DNA of 64,000 nucleotides from Megascapheus bottae (GCA_024803745.1 JANJXV010000194.1:558001-622000), one strand, 5' to 3'. Counted from the stretch's first letter, positions 36,709-50,160 are shown. Translations and numbers: made by a program. Notes: a model not told the origin generated them from the sequence alone.

Positions 36709-37109
36709 GATTTTTGATGCTATTGTGGAGTTTTAATTTTCTTAAATATTTGTACAAAGCACAATGGATATATAAACAGACTTGAACTCACAGAACAGAG
36801 TCCCACATAATATTACAGTTTCTCTGGCACTTCTGCCGATTGACAAAACACATTTCCAGGCATCTGCTCTGTCCTTAAGCTTTGGTAGCTGACTTGTGTT
36901 TCCATGGAGGCCTGGCCTGGTGATTCCATGCATTTCATAGTTCCCTGTATATCCAGTAAGGTTGTCTTCTATGGGACCAGACCTGTCTGGTTTTTGGCCC
37001 ACCCAGGACCTATGTGTCTGAGGTCTCACATTATAAGTGGAAAATAAAACACAGTATAATAAGCACTGAAGAACTGCACACCATAATATTAACAATGAGA
37101 GTTTAATAG

Positions 37110-38450
37110 TTAGCAAAGTAAATACATTGAATACTTGACAAGAATCATGAGAGCAAGATAAAGAGATGTCATTTTAGGAAGGGGACAGGGAAGCTCTAAA
37201 TCCAGACTGGCCTCCAAGTTGCCTTCAGACAGTAATTCTACTTCAGAGTCCTCAGAAGGGTCTCCTTCCTCATGAGAAACAGAATGTCCTTCCTGAGTTA
37301 AGAGGGGGATGGATTCTGGTTTGTCGAATGGAGATTGAGTCTCTTTTAGTGAGATGGATGGGTCTGGATATTCTGTGAGGATGGATTCATTTTCCTCCAA
37401 TGAATCCAGTATTGAGAGTACACTTGCTGCTTCCCATGGCGACATTTTCCATGAGCCCAGCGTGTGCCCCTTCAACTTGCACAATAAGTGGAGTGTTACT
37501 TTGACTCAGATGGACTGACTCTGGGTGGAGTGTGAAAGGAAACGGAAGGAAATCTGGCTGCTCTTTTTCTTCCTCCATAGTATCTGCAGGTTCAACTGTG
37601 TCACACATGGGGTTCAGAGCAAAAGTTATATCCACAGGACTCTAAATCTGTTTGGTAATTTCTACAGAAGGCCCATGCTTTCTGGAGTGCAGTGATGATT
37701 CTCAGTCTCCATCAGTCACCAGCTCCATGGGTGGGTTTTTCATCCGGAGTTCAGGATAAGCTCTTCCACGATGACCCAAACCTAAGAATGGAAATAGGTA
37801 CAGAGTGGACAGAGTGGACTCTGCAAGATGAAGTGTCACTCAACTTCCATGAGGATCTAATGGAGGATCCTGTAGAACTGGAGTTTGGACTGAACACTGA
37901 GGAGGTGTAGGGTCTTTCTAATGAGTGCTTATTCCCGAGTCCTTTCAGAGGACAGACATTACCTGGCTGACACCACCCATAAAGGGCATTTTGCCAAGCT
38001 CTGTAGAAGTAAGGGCCAACCAATATCTAGACCACATGGGCTTCCTACTCACAGGCTCTGAGGCACCCACACCAGGACTTCTACTTTTTCTTGGTCTTAC
38101 TGGTCGCACATTCCTCCAGCTGGTCAAAAAGTATGTGTTTAGAAGAGCAGGTCCAAAGCCGGCATGTGGAGCCTCATATAGAACTTGAGTTGTGTCAGGG
38201 TGTGGCAGTTCTTGACCTCGTAGAAATCACTGGGGTAGAAGTCCATTCACATCGTATAGATGGAACACATGATGCTGTGTGCACATTCGGTACAAGGAAA
38301 GTGAGAGCCTTCTCTCTCCATCCTGAGCCTTCTACAAAAGCCCCTTTCTTGCAGGACTCTAGTGCTGTGGCTGTCCTGCAGAGATGTGCACTTATGTGCT
38401 GGGAGGGGGGTAAAAGACACTCGAGAACAGGATGACTTTTACACCCCACT
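37110..38450 (-). pseudogene. unrecognised degenerate coding-like region
   Basis: Several minus-strand open segments follow one another in shifting frames: 38195-38482, 37751-38023, 37387-37635 and 37110-37484, the last rich in Glu, Asp, Ser and Pro. The acidic low-complexity composition, and the way two frames run on across 37387-37484, suggest a decayed coding exon or processed gene. No domain or family is recognised, and no poly-A tail was found. It could also be chance. Confidence 0.3.
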
Positions 38451-38579
38451 TCCAGAAGCTTCTGAGAGAGGCCTCTATGCATCTGTCCAAAGTAAACGCA
38501 CCTTAAATTAACTAAGTAAATGCTCTAAATAAATCAATAAGTGAATGCTCTACATAAAGAACTAAATGCTCATTCCTCT

Positions 38580-38800
38580 AATTTTAGCCACCCAGCAGGC
38601 TGAGCTCTAAAGATCGCAGTGGAAAGCCAGTCCAGTCAGTAAAAGTCTAAAGGCACTTGTCTTCAATTAGGCAGCAAAAAGCCAGAACTTGACGTATGAC
38701 TCAAATGGTACAGTGCTAATTTTTGAACACCAAAGGGATGGCATTTAGACCTGGGTTCAGGTTCAAGTGGCAGCACTGGACCACACACCAAAATGTAAAT
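38580..38800 (+). repeat. SINE, composite type, diverged
   Basis: Forward copy: ccacccagcaggctgagctc, ttcaattaggcagcaaaaag, then a degraded tail. Confidence 0.6.
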
Positions 38801-39569
38801 GCTTTCAGGTTCTAACAGGCAAAGCTATCACAATCCCTCCCTGATGGCTCAAACGTGATTCAGCCCCCAGCTTTTCCTCTGACTCCAGTATTTCACAGGC
38901 CTCCGCCATTAGTACTGACACCTCATTTCTTACTGGGAAATGGGATTTCCTAGGATGTCACCTAGGTGAGGGCTGCAGTTGGGAGCCACTTACTCATGCC
39001 TGAAATCCAACTTCTCAGTAAGCACACTGTTGAGACTCCAGTAGCTTGTGAGGGAAATGAAATGGCATGGTGTCCCAGTCATAATAAAGTAGTTTGTGCA
39101 CTTGTATCATGCTTAGCTCCCCTGTGAACACCCCAGTGAACCAAACAGGCTCAGAGAGGAGCCAAGTATTCCAAGACTTGGACATGAGGGGTGAGCAAAC
39201 ATGGGTTTGGAGGGGGAACACTCACTTTTTCAAGAGAATTTCCAGCAACTACTACATTTTCCTCCACTATTTGAAATTGTGCAGGAAGTTTCCCACATAA
39301 AAGAGATCACCTTTCTGGTAGGCAGGGATCAGCTTTGTCAGCAGCATCTCCAACAGGCCTTCCTCCAGGATCCATAGGTTACAATGCTAATTCAGAATCT
39401 GAGCTGAATTACCATCACACTATGTTGGTAAAACAGTGGATATTTCAAACGTAGGAATGGGACCACACTTCACACTGAGGAATTGGAACAGAGTAGATTG
39501 GAAATGACACACTCTAATCTCAGTATAGTCATTGAAAGCACACAAGAAGGTTGTAGTGTGTGGGCAGGA
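38801..39569. other. unassigned sequence
   Basis: No coding, RNA or repeat signal recognised. Confidence 0.4.
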
Positions 39570-40570
39570 TGATGGGTTCAAATAGGTTTCCTCTCAATAT
39601 ACCTCATCTGAGTTGCCCTGGAGTTTCCTGGCTTTCTTCCTAGAGAAATGCCTGATATACTGGAATTTTGGCTTGGCACTGATCCAGCATCTACTTCTTC
39701 AAGTGAGACATCCATATCTCCCATGCCTGAGATCCGAGCCTCCTGACCTTTGGCAACAGTACAGCAACATCTTTCAGGTTCCTGAGCCTCAGGCCAAGGG
39801 AGATGGCTTGAGCTGGTTGTCACATACAGTGGCTTGGTTACCAGGGTTCCATATTCTGTTCCATTGTGAGGGAGGTAGGGTCACCTTTCAAGGCCCAATG
39901 ACCAAAGCTCCTTGCTCACAGAAGACCTCCCCAAAGACATACTGGAGGCTGAATCTCCCTTCCCACCTCACATATGGATGTAGTAAACAGCACACCTTTT
40001 TGTTCAAATCCCAAGTCATTAACTAGGCATAAGTGCTAGGCTGGTCTCAGGCTCAAGGAGCCTTTCTTAGGTAAGATCCAAACTTAACTGTCACTATTCC
40101 CCTTACCCTTCACAAGACATTTTGCTTCACAGTGCCTTCTCAGCTTGAATTTTGCCTCTTGCACATTTTTTGCTAGTCCTGGGACTTGACCTCAGAGCCT
40201 GACCATTGTTCTTAGGCTTTCTTTAGGCTATAGCTGTCCCACCAAGCCACAGCACCACTTCCAGCGTTTTCTACGTATATGGTACTTCAGAATCAAACCG
40301 GAGTCTTTTTGTGTGGTAGCCAAGCACTCTACAAACAGATGAAACACTCAGGCCATCTTGCAAATATTTTTCACTTCAATCTACTAGGACGTTGTTAGGT
40401 TTCTGTATCCTAATCTATTTTTCTTCCTGATGAATATCTGTGCTGTCATCTGTAAAAATGCAAGTGGGAAAATCACAGAAGCATTGGTGACAAAAAAAAA
40501 TTCTTACAGTCATAGATAAGTGTTCATTTCTTGTAGGAGAAAGGATATTTTGATATGATGATGATGACTA
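39570..40570. repeat. inverted homologue of the array flank (F4)
   Basis: Reverse complement of 16861-17905: the cccagggcaa/ttgccctgg, ggttacc and tgatatgatgatgatgac blocks all appear in inverted order, including the internal ID-like dimer (40165-40350). It is visibly more diverged than F1-F3 and has no L1 at either end, so it may represent the flank without the L1. Confidence 0.8.
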
Positions 40571-40589
40571 TTTATAAATACTTTATCGG

Positions 40590-40800
40590 GGTTTAGAGTT
40601 TGGCCCAGTGGTAGAGTGCTTGCCTAGCATCCATGAAGATCTAGGTTTGAGTCCTTAATATCACACAGATATAAAAATCCATATGGCAATGTGGCTCAAG
40701 TGGCAGAGGGCTAGACTTGGGAAAAGACAAAAGCAGTGCTCAGGCCCTGAGTTCAAGCCCCAGGAATGGCAGAAAAAACAAAAGAAAAGAAAAGAAAAGA
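40590..40800 (+). repeat. SINE, ID-like dimer with A-rich tail
   Basis: Forward: gcccagtggtagagtgcttg, gtggctcaagtggcagagg, ggccctgagttcaagcccc, then an AAAAG-rich tail. Confidence 0.85.
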
Positions 40801-41859
40801 AATGTGATTTTTACAAGTTATTCACTCACAGCATTTGCCTCTCAATTCTTCGCTTCTGCATCTTGTGACTTATCCCTTTCCCTAAATGTAGACAAGATAA
40901 ACAGATTTTATTACTTGCTATCCTGTTGTCCAATCTTTGGATATTAATTCAAAATACAATATTGCCTGAGATATTGTGTGTGTGCATGTGTGTGTGTATC
41001 TGCCAAAGTGTGCATGCACACATGTGTACAGGGTTTAGGGCTTACTCATAGGGCCTGTGTGATAACCCTCAGCATCTTTTCCTCAAAGGTATTGGTCTTT
41101 CACTTGTAGCTTATTATAGCTAATTGGAGTTGAGAGATTCACTCAATTTCTTGCCCTGTGCATTGGAACCCAGTGCTGGGTTCTCATATTGTTAATTGTA
41201 GCTATAGAGAAGGCTGAGGTCTGGGGATCCTCGTTAGAATCCAGCCCCTGAAAGAAAGTCACTGATAGAAATCTTTATCTTCAGTTAAGCACGAATAAAT
41301 AAGGCAAAAGTGGAACTGTGGCACAGTTCCTCTTGTAGCAGCCATGAGAAAATTAGTAATTGGCAGCACCTGGTCCCTGAGAGAAATCCTTAGCACTGGT
41401 TCAAAAAAAGAAAGAAAATAATGAAAAAAAATAAAACTTGCTGAGGAATCCATAAGGATAAACGTGCCTGTGAATAATCTTGTCATTTCAGATTCCCTCA
41501 AGAGCTTATGTCTCTGTATATTTTATAAAGTTTTTTTAAAGATATTTACATATTTTCTATCTTTCTTAAACAGAGATAGCCATCCACAAAACACAAACAC
41601 AAACTCTCACACAGTATACCACCCACCCATAAGTGTCTGGCTATGTATATATGTATAGTCATATGTATTGATCTGTCTCTCTATACTAATATATAAATGC
41701 ATAAACATATGTATTTAGACAAACAGGAAACATACATAGATAGGTCTCAGGCATTTCCAGATTTTGTGCAAGTCTTCTGAGTGCAACTTACCATTATATT
41801 GTTTGTCAAGATAGAGTCCCTCTAACTTTTGGCCAGCTTCTTGTCCTTTGATACTTTTT
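40801..41859. other. unassigned sequence
   Basis: Includes a short TG-rich stretch (40973-41000) and nothing else I can name. Confidence 0.4.
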
Positions 41860-42050
41860 TCTGCCAGTCCTGGGTTTTGAACGCTAGGCCTGGATGCTGT
41901 CACTGAGCTTGAGCTTCTTGCATTCAGTAGTTTATTGCAGATAAGAGTCTCATGGAGTTTCTGTCCTGGGCTGGCTTTGAATTGTGATCCTCAGATCTCA
42001 AACTCCTGAGTAGCTAGGATGACAGTCTTGAGCTACCAGTACCTGGTTCC
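41860..42050 (-). repeat. SINE, composite type, partly deleted
   Basis: Reverse: gggttttgaacgctaggcct, gataagagtctcatggagt, gagtagctaggatgacagt; the ID-like centre is missing. Confidence 0.75.
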
Positions 42051-43216
42051 TTTGCCTCTTTTACCCTTTTTTTTGGCCCCACCACAGCCATGGTATCTAC
42101 CTTCCTATGTTCTCTCCACCTGCCCCCAGACAGGGGTCTGTCCTCCTCTGTATAGGCTGACAGCTAAGACATGCACTCACTTGTCTGGATGCAAAACAAA
42201 AAGCCATGTGATTGTTTCTCAGTCTGGAACATCCTATCAGATTTATAGCACCACAGAGGGTCAGGTTGATGCTCCTCCAGGGCTTCTTAAATTGTTCTCA
42301 TATTAATCCACAACACGTTTGTCATCACTTGTCCAGCTAATTCATGTACTAAACCAGTATTCCCTACAAACTTAGATCCCAATACCATGAGGACACTCAA
42401 GGGTGCATTAGGAGTGTGACCTGCAGGTGGATGTGAGCCTGTCTAATTTGGAGGGGATTTCTCCACCACAGGAAGTGGAATACAAATTTAGAATCTGCTT
42501 TCATGAGGTGACAATCTCTGGCAGATGTTCTTATCAAATGTGGCACTGCCTACTTCCAGCTTAAAACATGAGTTGATGACCCAGCATAACAGAGAATGTA
42601 TTCACCCCGGCCCAACACATTGGCTGGGACCCTGAACTTTCAGGTAGCATTTGGCTTTGAAGGTCATGAGATCTTAGTCTACAAATGATGAGCCCCCTCC
42701 CGTGAGGCATAGCAAATGGAGCCAAAGTGCAACCCAGTTAAGCACCAGATCAAGCTTCCCTTCTTCAGTAGGGTATGGTTTGAAAACTGTGCATAGCTTC
42801 TGTTTGAAGCCAGTCCAGAAAGGAAAGTCCATGGAACTCTCATTTCCAGTTAACTGCCAAGAAAAAGCCAAAGATAGAGATGAAGCTCAAGACAGCTAGA
42901 GAGCCATCTGAACAGAATGGTTACACCGTGCAACATCCTCATTATCTGATCTTGAAAACATCTCTGCGTGCATCCCAGCATGCAGCCAGCATCTGGGGGT
43001 GACAGTGACCCCTGCGCCCATTGGCAATCTGCACTGTCTCTGACATCTGTAATGTGAAATTCATTCTGTTGGGTTTGTGAAGCGGTGTCAACCCTGCAGA
43101 AGGAATCAACTGTGCCCTAACTCCCACTGTCCCCTGGGGCCCCTAGCATTCCCCCATCTGCACCCCTCCTGTGGCTTCTGATCCTAGGGAGCCCTCCTGC
43201 CCTGTCCAACACTCAC
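42051..43216. other. unassigned sequence of higher GC
   Basis: Lower repeat density and higher GC than neighbouring sequence. Short frames on both strands, none with a family signal. It precedes the candidate exon below. Confidence 0.35.
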
Positions 43217-43369
43217 ATGAAGTGCATATTTCTTTTCCTGGGGCAACTTCTCCACAGAGATTACATGACATGCCCACTCTCCAGGCACGGGGAGATCCTG
43301 CCAAAGTAGCAAATCAGTGATAAGGACATAAAGTGATGAATAGAATTTTAGATCCTGATGGTAGACAGT
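43217..43369 (-). CDS. candidate isolated internal exon, family unknown
   Basis: On the minus strand 153 bp (51 codons) stay open between a strong acceptor (TTTTGCAG at 43370) and a strong donor (CAT then GTGAGTG at 43216). The peptide has a hydrophobic S-L-Y-V-L-I-T-D-L-L-L-W segment that looks protein-like rather than repeat-derived. No neighbouring exon was found and the family is not recognised, so this may be an exon relic carried in a duplicated segment. Confidence 0.25.
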
Positions 43370-43699
43370 CTGCAAAATCCAAGGGAGAATGGAATTGGAG
43401 GGGACCAGGGATCAGGATGTGGGCATGGAACTTCCCTGCCAAGGGTGTGGGGGAAGTCACAGGCTGGGGGATGCACAGGATGATCCATGGGCCCTGTGCA
43501 GCTACTGGGTCACCCCCTTCTGCATCTCAGCCTTTGGCTTTGAGCTCTGTGATCGTCAAGATGTGCACAGTCTGTACTCTGGCTGGCAGAAGAAAGGACC
43601 CTGGGAAGACAATTGTAGACCCTTTGTGAGTGTAGGAAGGGGTAGGCTGGACACCCAGTCCAAGAGGAGCTAAAACTGGAGTGGAGGGGTGTGCAAGGA

Positions 43700-46600
43700 G
43701 TGGGCCTGCCCTTCTGGATATTTGGGAAATTCTCTGAGATGATTCCCTGAAGTATAATTTTGTGATGAGTTGTTGTAGACGATTGGCCAGTATTTTGTTG
43801 AGAAGTTTGGCATCGATGTTCATCAAAGAAATGGGTCTATAGTTCTCTTTCTTTGACGAATCTCTGTCTGGTTTGGGGATGAGGGATATACTGGCTTCAC
43901 AGAATGAGTTTGGTAAAGAACTTTCATTTTCAATTTCGTTGAAGAGCTTGAGGAGTATTGGTGTGAGCTCTGCTTTGAAGACCTTAGAGAATTCACCTGT
44001 GAATCCATCCTGGGCTCTTTTTAAGTGGAAGTTGTCTAATTTCCATTTCTATTTCAGTGCTTGAAATAGGCCTGTTGAGTTGTGTTACCTCTTCTTGATT
44101 CAGTGTGGGTATGTTAGTATTGTCTAGGAATTCATCCATTTCTTCTAGATTCTCAAATTTGTTGGCGTAAAGGTTTGAGAAGTATTCCCTCATGATATTC
44201 TGGATCTTGGTAATTTCTGTCGTGATATTACCATTTTCATTTGCAATTTTGTTTATTTCCATATGCTCTTCTTTTTTGGTAAGATTTGCTAAGGGCTTGT
44301 CAATTTTGTTAATTCTTTCAAAGAACCAACTCCTTGTTTTGTAGATTCTTTCTATAGTATTTTTTATTCCAAATCATTTAATTCTGCTTTGATTTTAATA
44401 ATTTGCTTTCTCCTAATGGGTTTAGGGTTTGTTTGTTGCTCTTTTTCCAGGAGGTTAAGGTGAGACCTTAACTAGGTGGTTTGCCATTTTTCCAACTTGC
44501 TGTTGTAGGCACTCAGCGCTATAAGTTTTCCTCTGAGTACTGCCTTTGTTGTGTCTCTAAGGAGTTGATATTTGTGTGCTCCTTACTGTTAAATTTCATA
44601 AACAGTTGGATATCTGTTCTGATCTCATCGATTACCCATTGTTTTTGATTCAACAAAGTGTTGTTCAGTCTCCATGAGTTACAGGGTTTTCGTTGGTGGA
44701 GATGTGTGTTCAGTTCCAATTTGATGCCTTTATGGTCTGAGAGTGTGCATGGAATAATTTCAGTGTTTCTGAATCTGTCCAGGTTTGTTTTACGTCCTAA
44801 GATGTGGTCTATTTTGGAAAATGTTCCATGTGCTGCTGAGGAAAACGTATATTGTGTTGTTACTGGGTGGAATATTCTGCAGATGTCTGTTAGATCTAGT
44901 TGGTCTAGAACCTTTAGTTCTAAGGTTTCTCTGTTGAGTTTTTGCCTTGTTGATCTGTCCATAGGTGAGAGTGGTGTGTTAAACTCACCAACAATCACTG
45001 TATTTCGATCTATGTATGTATGGTTTCAGTGTAAGTAAATTTTACTTGATGAAGTTTGGAGCTCCGGGATTGGGTGTGTAAATATTTAGGATCGTTATGT
45101 CTTCCTGGAGGAGAGATCCCTTTAGTAGTATGTAGTAACCTTCTTTGTCTTTTCTTACTATTTTTAGTTTGAAGTCTATTGTGTCTGATATGAGGATGGC
45201 AACTCCAGCCTGTTTATGGGGGCAGTTAGCTTGACAGAGTTCATTCCAACCTCTCACTTTCAAAGATGATTGTTTTTGGGTAAGGTGTGTCTCTTGAAGA
45301 CAGCAAAACGATGGCTCTTGCTTTTTGATCCAACTAGACAACCTATGCCGTTTAATTGGAGAGTTAAGTCCATTGATATTGAGAGTTAGGATTGAGAGAT
45401 ATTTATTAGTTCCTACCATTTTTAAAAGCTTTTAGTAGGGCCTGTGTCTTGACAGTTCTTGTGGTCCTTAGATGGTATGCTGTTTAGGTGCCATTTCTTT
45501 CCCTATGTTGCATTTATTTTGGATTTCTATGTATAGAGCATCTTTGAGAATTCTCTGTAGTGTTGGTTTTGTTTCGACATATTGTTGCAGCTTTTCCCTG
45601 GAATGGAATGTTTTTATTGTTCCCTCAGTTATAAATGAGAGCTTAGCTGGCTAAAGTATTCTTGGTTGGTAGTTATTTGATTTAAGGGCATGACATATAT
45701 GCTTCGTGCCTGCATGGTCTCTGCTGAGAAATCTGGGGTTATTCTGATTGGTTTGCTTTTATACTTTACTGATCCTTTTTCCCTGGCTGCCTTTAGGATC
45801 TTTTCTTTCGTTTCTATTGATCCAGTTCGGATCACAATGTGGCGGTGGGATGTTCTTTTCTGGTCAGGTCTGTTTGGGGTTCTAAAAGCTTCTCGTATGT
45901 GGATGGGCCTGCCCTTCTGGATATTTGGGAAATTCTCTGAGATGATTCCCTGAAGTATATTTCCAATACCATTGACCTCTTTCTCCACGCCCTCCTCAAT
46001 ACCAACTAGCCTTAAATTAGGCTTCCTAATTGTATCTTGGACCTCCTGAAGCGCTCTCTCATATTTCCTAGATTTGGATTGACTCATTTTCCGTTCTTTC
46101 TCTATAATATCTAAATTATCTTCAGCTCCGGAAATTCTCTCCTCTGCATTGTCTAAACTGCTATCAAACTATCTACTTTACTTTTCATCTCCCTTGCTTC
46201 TAATTGCTCATTTTTGATGCCTTGCATCCCTTGTTTTAGATAATGTATGGATTTCTTTATCTCCTTGATTTCCTTTTGAGTGGTTAGCTCAGTAGCTTTA
46301 TTTTCTTTGGACATTTGCTGGAGTTTCATCGCGTTTTTATTTGTGGATTCTATGAATTCATCCTCATTTCTTTGAAAAACCTTTATTATGGCCTCCTTTA
46401 TGGCTTCTTCTTTTTCACTTATCACCTTGTTTATGCTTTCCTCTTGTTCAGCTATGGCTTCCTCCATTATATCTTTCTTTATATTTTCACATTTTCCATT
46501 AAGGATGTTCATCAATTGCATTTGTGTAGCACTTGGAAGACTCTCCTCCAGGTTTGCCAGTGACTGTTCCATTGTCTGTTTATATTGGGTGGGGGATGTT

Positions 46601-47330
46601 GTTTCTTGATTTGACATTTTTCTTGAGTTTCTTGTTCTGCCCATTTAAAATGGGAGCAAGATTACTACTAAATACGATTATAGTTTTTCAGATATAACCA
46701 ACCTAGACCTCTGTAGCTGGCAGACACTAGATGTTCACAAGTTTTTATTGGTATTATCACTCTTTCTTTTTGTGCACTTACAGACCAGTCTAATACAACC
46801 ACTGATAAGCGATTTATACTCAAAACAATAAGCCTCTCAATCCAATCTCTATTGTCTTTAAGTCCCTCTGAGCCTAGATAATAATTAACCACCTACATAT
46901 ACAATATTGCTCAACAGCCATCAAGTGTAGATCCGTGCAGTACAAGGGTTGAAAGACGAGCAGAGGTCCAGAGATAGAATAAAAGAATGAGGGAGGTCAG
47001 TGGAGGTACAAGAGGATTAACGTAGGAGTGTAAGAATATTGTAGTCATGAAGAAAAGGTATAGCATAAGGATAACTGACCTAAGTTGGTAAGTAGGTAGC
47101 ATATTTGAATACAAAGTTTGGAAAGTATTAGAATAAAACTTATGTGTTGCTGCACGACTAGCTCTTAGCCCAACCAGTGGCCTCACAGTGGACCATGGAA
47201 TGGATCTGTTTTTCTTGTCTACATTGAGGGAAAGGGCTATTTCACAAGATGCAGAAGCGAAGATTTCAGAAGCAAATGCTGTGTGTGAATTAGCTCGTAA
47301 AAAGCATTTTTATTTTCTTTTATCTTTCTG
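43700..47330 (-). mobile_element. L1 copy 4 (L1_4), rearranged 3' side
   Basis: 43700-43757 is a scrap from the ORF1 region (compare 15256-15310) joined directly to the ORF2 reverse-transcriptase region. Then ORF2 5' half 43757-45419, ORF1 45629-46644 and 5' UTR to about 47330. The endonuclease N-terminus at 45042-45419 reads well (M-V-G-T-N-K start at 45419). Everything 3' of the reverse transcriptase is lost at the left junction. Inactive. Confidence 0.9.
45629..46644 (-). pseudogene. L1_4 ORF1, one frame break
   Basis: N-terminal coiled-coil half 46153-46644 starts M-G-R-T-R-N-S. The C-terminal RNA-binding half is 45629-46087. The two are in different frames, so one indel near 46090-46150 separates them. 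Among the L1 copies here this ORF1 is one of the least damaged. Confidence 0.85.
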
Positions 47331-47517
47331 CCAGTCTTGGGGCTTGAATTCAGGACCTGAGCACTGTCCTCGGGTTTTCTCAAGTCTAGCCCTCTGCCAC
47401 TTGAGCCACAGTGCCACATCTAGATTTTCTATCTATGTGATACTGAGCAATCAAACACGGATCTTCATGGATGCTAGGCAAGCACTCTACCACTATGCCA
47501 AACCCTCAACCCTGACA
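47330..47517 (-). repeat. SINE, ID-like dimer (third copy of the unit's SINE)
   Basis: Same insertion site and sequence as 16665-16860 and 24065-24260, with a few private changes. Confidence 0.87.
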
Positions 47518-48504
47518 TAGTAATTATAAAGTCATCATAATCATATCAAAATATCCTTTCTCCTACAAAGAATGAACACTTATCTATGTGTGTAATGCTT
47601 TTTTTAAAATTTCACTAATTCTTCTGTGTTTTTCCCTCTTGCATTTTTTACACATGACAGCAAAGCTAATCATCAGGAAAAAAGTGATTAGGATACAGAA
47701 ACCTAATAATATCCTAGTAGATTGACGTCACAAATATGTGCAAGATGCCCTGTGTGTTTGACCTAGTGGTAGAGTCCTTGGCTACCACGCAAAAAGACTC
47801 AGGTTTGATTCCTCATTACCACATACATAGAAAACGCTGCAAGTGGTGCTGTGTCTCGGTGGGACAGCAAAAGCCTAAAGAAAGCCCAAGAACAATGTTC
47901 ACACTCTGAGGTCAAGTCCCAAGACTAGGAAAAACAAAAAAAATCGACAAGGGGCAAAATGCAGGCAGAGAAGGCACTGTGAAGCAAATGTTTTGTAAAG
48001 GATGAGGGCAATATTGACCCTTAAGTCTGGATCTTACCTAAGAAAGGCTCCTTGAGCCTGAGACCAGACTGGTAGTTGGGCCTAGTGGAAGACATTGGGA
48101 TTGGACAAATATGGTGTGCTGTTTACTACATCCACATGTATATTGTGAGATTGGAGGAGAGATTCAGCCTCCAGTATGTCTTTGGTGTGGTCTTCTGTGA
48201 GCAAGGATCTTTGGTCATTGGGCCCTGAAAGGTGACCCTGCCTCCCTCACAATGGAACAGAATATGGAACCCTGGTAACTAAGCCACTGTAACTAACAAC
48301 CAACTCAAGCCAGCTCACTTGGCCTGTGGCTCAGGAGGAAGAAAGATGTTGCTGTGCTGTTGCCAAAGGTCAGGAAACTCGAGTCTCAGGCATGGAAGTT
48401 GTGGATGTCTTACTCGAAGATGTACATGCTAGATCATTGCCAAGCCACAAATGAAATATAACAGGCCTTTCTCTAAGAATAAGGCCCCACACACTACAAC
48501 TTTC
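47518..48504. repeat. array flank copy F3
   Basis: Third direct copy of the flank, including its forward ID-like dimer (47750-47945). It lacks about 60 bp just before the L1 poly-A end (near 48483) that F1 and F2 have. Confidence 0.87.
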
Positions 48505-50160
48505 TTTTTTTTCATTTTTTATTGTAATTAGTAAAAGGGTTAGATGATATTTGTCAGATAGAAGGTGCTTTAATTCACATACTTTGATACCCTTTCACAT
48601 GTGTTGTTACCCATTTCCCTCCAACCCCACACCCCCCACCCGTCTTGGTTTTCCCCCCTTCCATATCAAATTTCAAATATCCAAATACAAATAAATTCAA
48701 TATATCAGATAATAAAATGAGATACTATACCAATATGGGATAACCAAGGGACAGCAAAGGAAATGAGAGACAACATAGTACATTAAGGACAACAATCATT
48801 CATTATATGGCTTTTGTTTCAATATCCTGGACGTCCTTTCAATTAGCTTGACATTATATGGCCTTATATTTGGCCTTTTGCTTTATTGCAAATCTCTGCT
48901 AGTAGAGCCCAAGGTTTCTACTGATTATGACGAATGAGGGAAACCACTGTGCCTAAGTTCGTTTGAATCTGGCTTACTTCACTTAATATGATTTGTTCTA
49001 AGTCTTTCCATTTCCTAACAAATGGGGAGATGTCATTCTTTCTGACAGCAGCATAGATTTCCATTGTGTACAAATACCACAACTGGTTGATCCACTCTTC
49101 AGCTGAGGGACATCTGGGTTGGTTCCATAACTTTGCTATGGTGAATAGTGCTGCAATGAACATTGTTGGGCTAGTGGGTTTAGTATGCCCTTGTTTCTGG
49201 ATTGTTGGGTAAATGCCAAGTACTGGAATTGCTGGGTGATAGGGGAGTTCTATGTTTAGTCTTTTGAGGCACTGCCACACTGCTTTACATAGTGGTTGAA
49301 CAAGTTTGCACTCCCACCAACAGTGTAGTAGTGACCCCTCCTGGCCACATCCCCTCCAGCATCTGTTGTCATTCGTTGTCCTGATCCTGGCCATTCTAAC
49401 TGGAGTGAGGTGGAATCTTAGAGTTGTTTTGATTTGCATTTCTTTTATGACCAGAGATGTGGAGCATTTCTTCATGTGTCTATAGGCCATTTTTGTTTCT
49501 TCTTCAGAGAAGACTCTCTTTAAGTCTTTGGCCCATTTTTAATGGGATGGGTATTACTTTGGAGGTTAGTTTTGGAGTGATTCAATTTTTTGAGTTGTTG
49601 ATATATTTTAGATATGAGGCCTTTGTCCGTTGTTTGGTTGGTGAAGATCTTCTCCCATTCTGTAGGCTTCCTGATTAGTTTACTAGCTATATCTGTTGCC
49701 ATACAAAAGCTCTGCAGTTTAATGCAGTCCCACTTATCCAGCCTTTCTCTGATTTGTTGTGATTCTTGGTCTTTATTAAGAAAGTTTCGACCTGTGCCAA
49801 GGAGGCCTAGTGTATCTTCTATTCCTTCCTGTAAACTTTTCAGTGTGTCAGCTTTTACCTCCAGGTCTTTGATCCATTTGGAGTTAATTCTAGAGCAAGG
49901 TGACAAAGAAGGATCCAACTTTAGTTTTCTGCAGGTGCTTAACCAGTTCTGCCAGCACAACTTGTTGAAGAGCCTATCTTTCTTCCATTCTATTTTTTTA
50001 GCTCCCTGGTCAAAGATTAGGTGGCCATAGGTCTGTGGTTTAATATCTGGGTCCGCAGTTCTATTCCATTGGACATCAGGCCAGTTCTTGTGCCCGTACA
50101 AGAATTATAGCTCTGTAATAGAGTCTAAAGTTTGGAATTGAAATTCCTCCAGCGCTGTTC

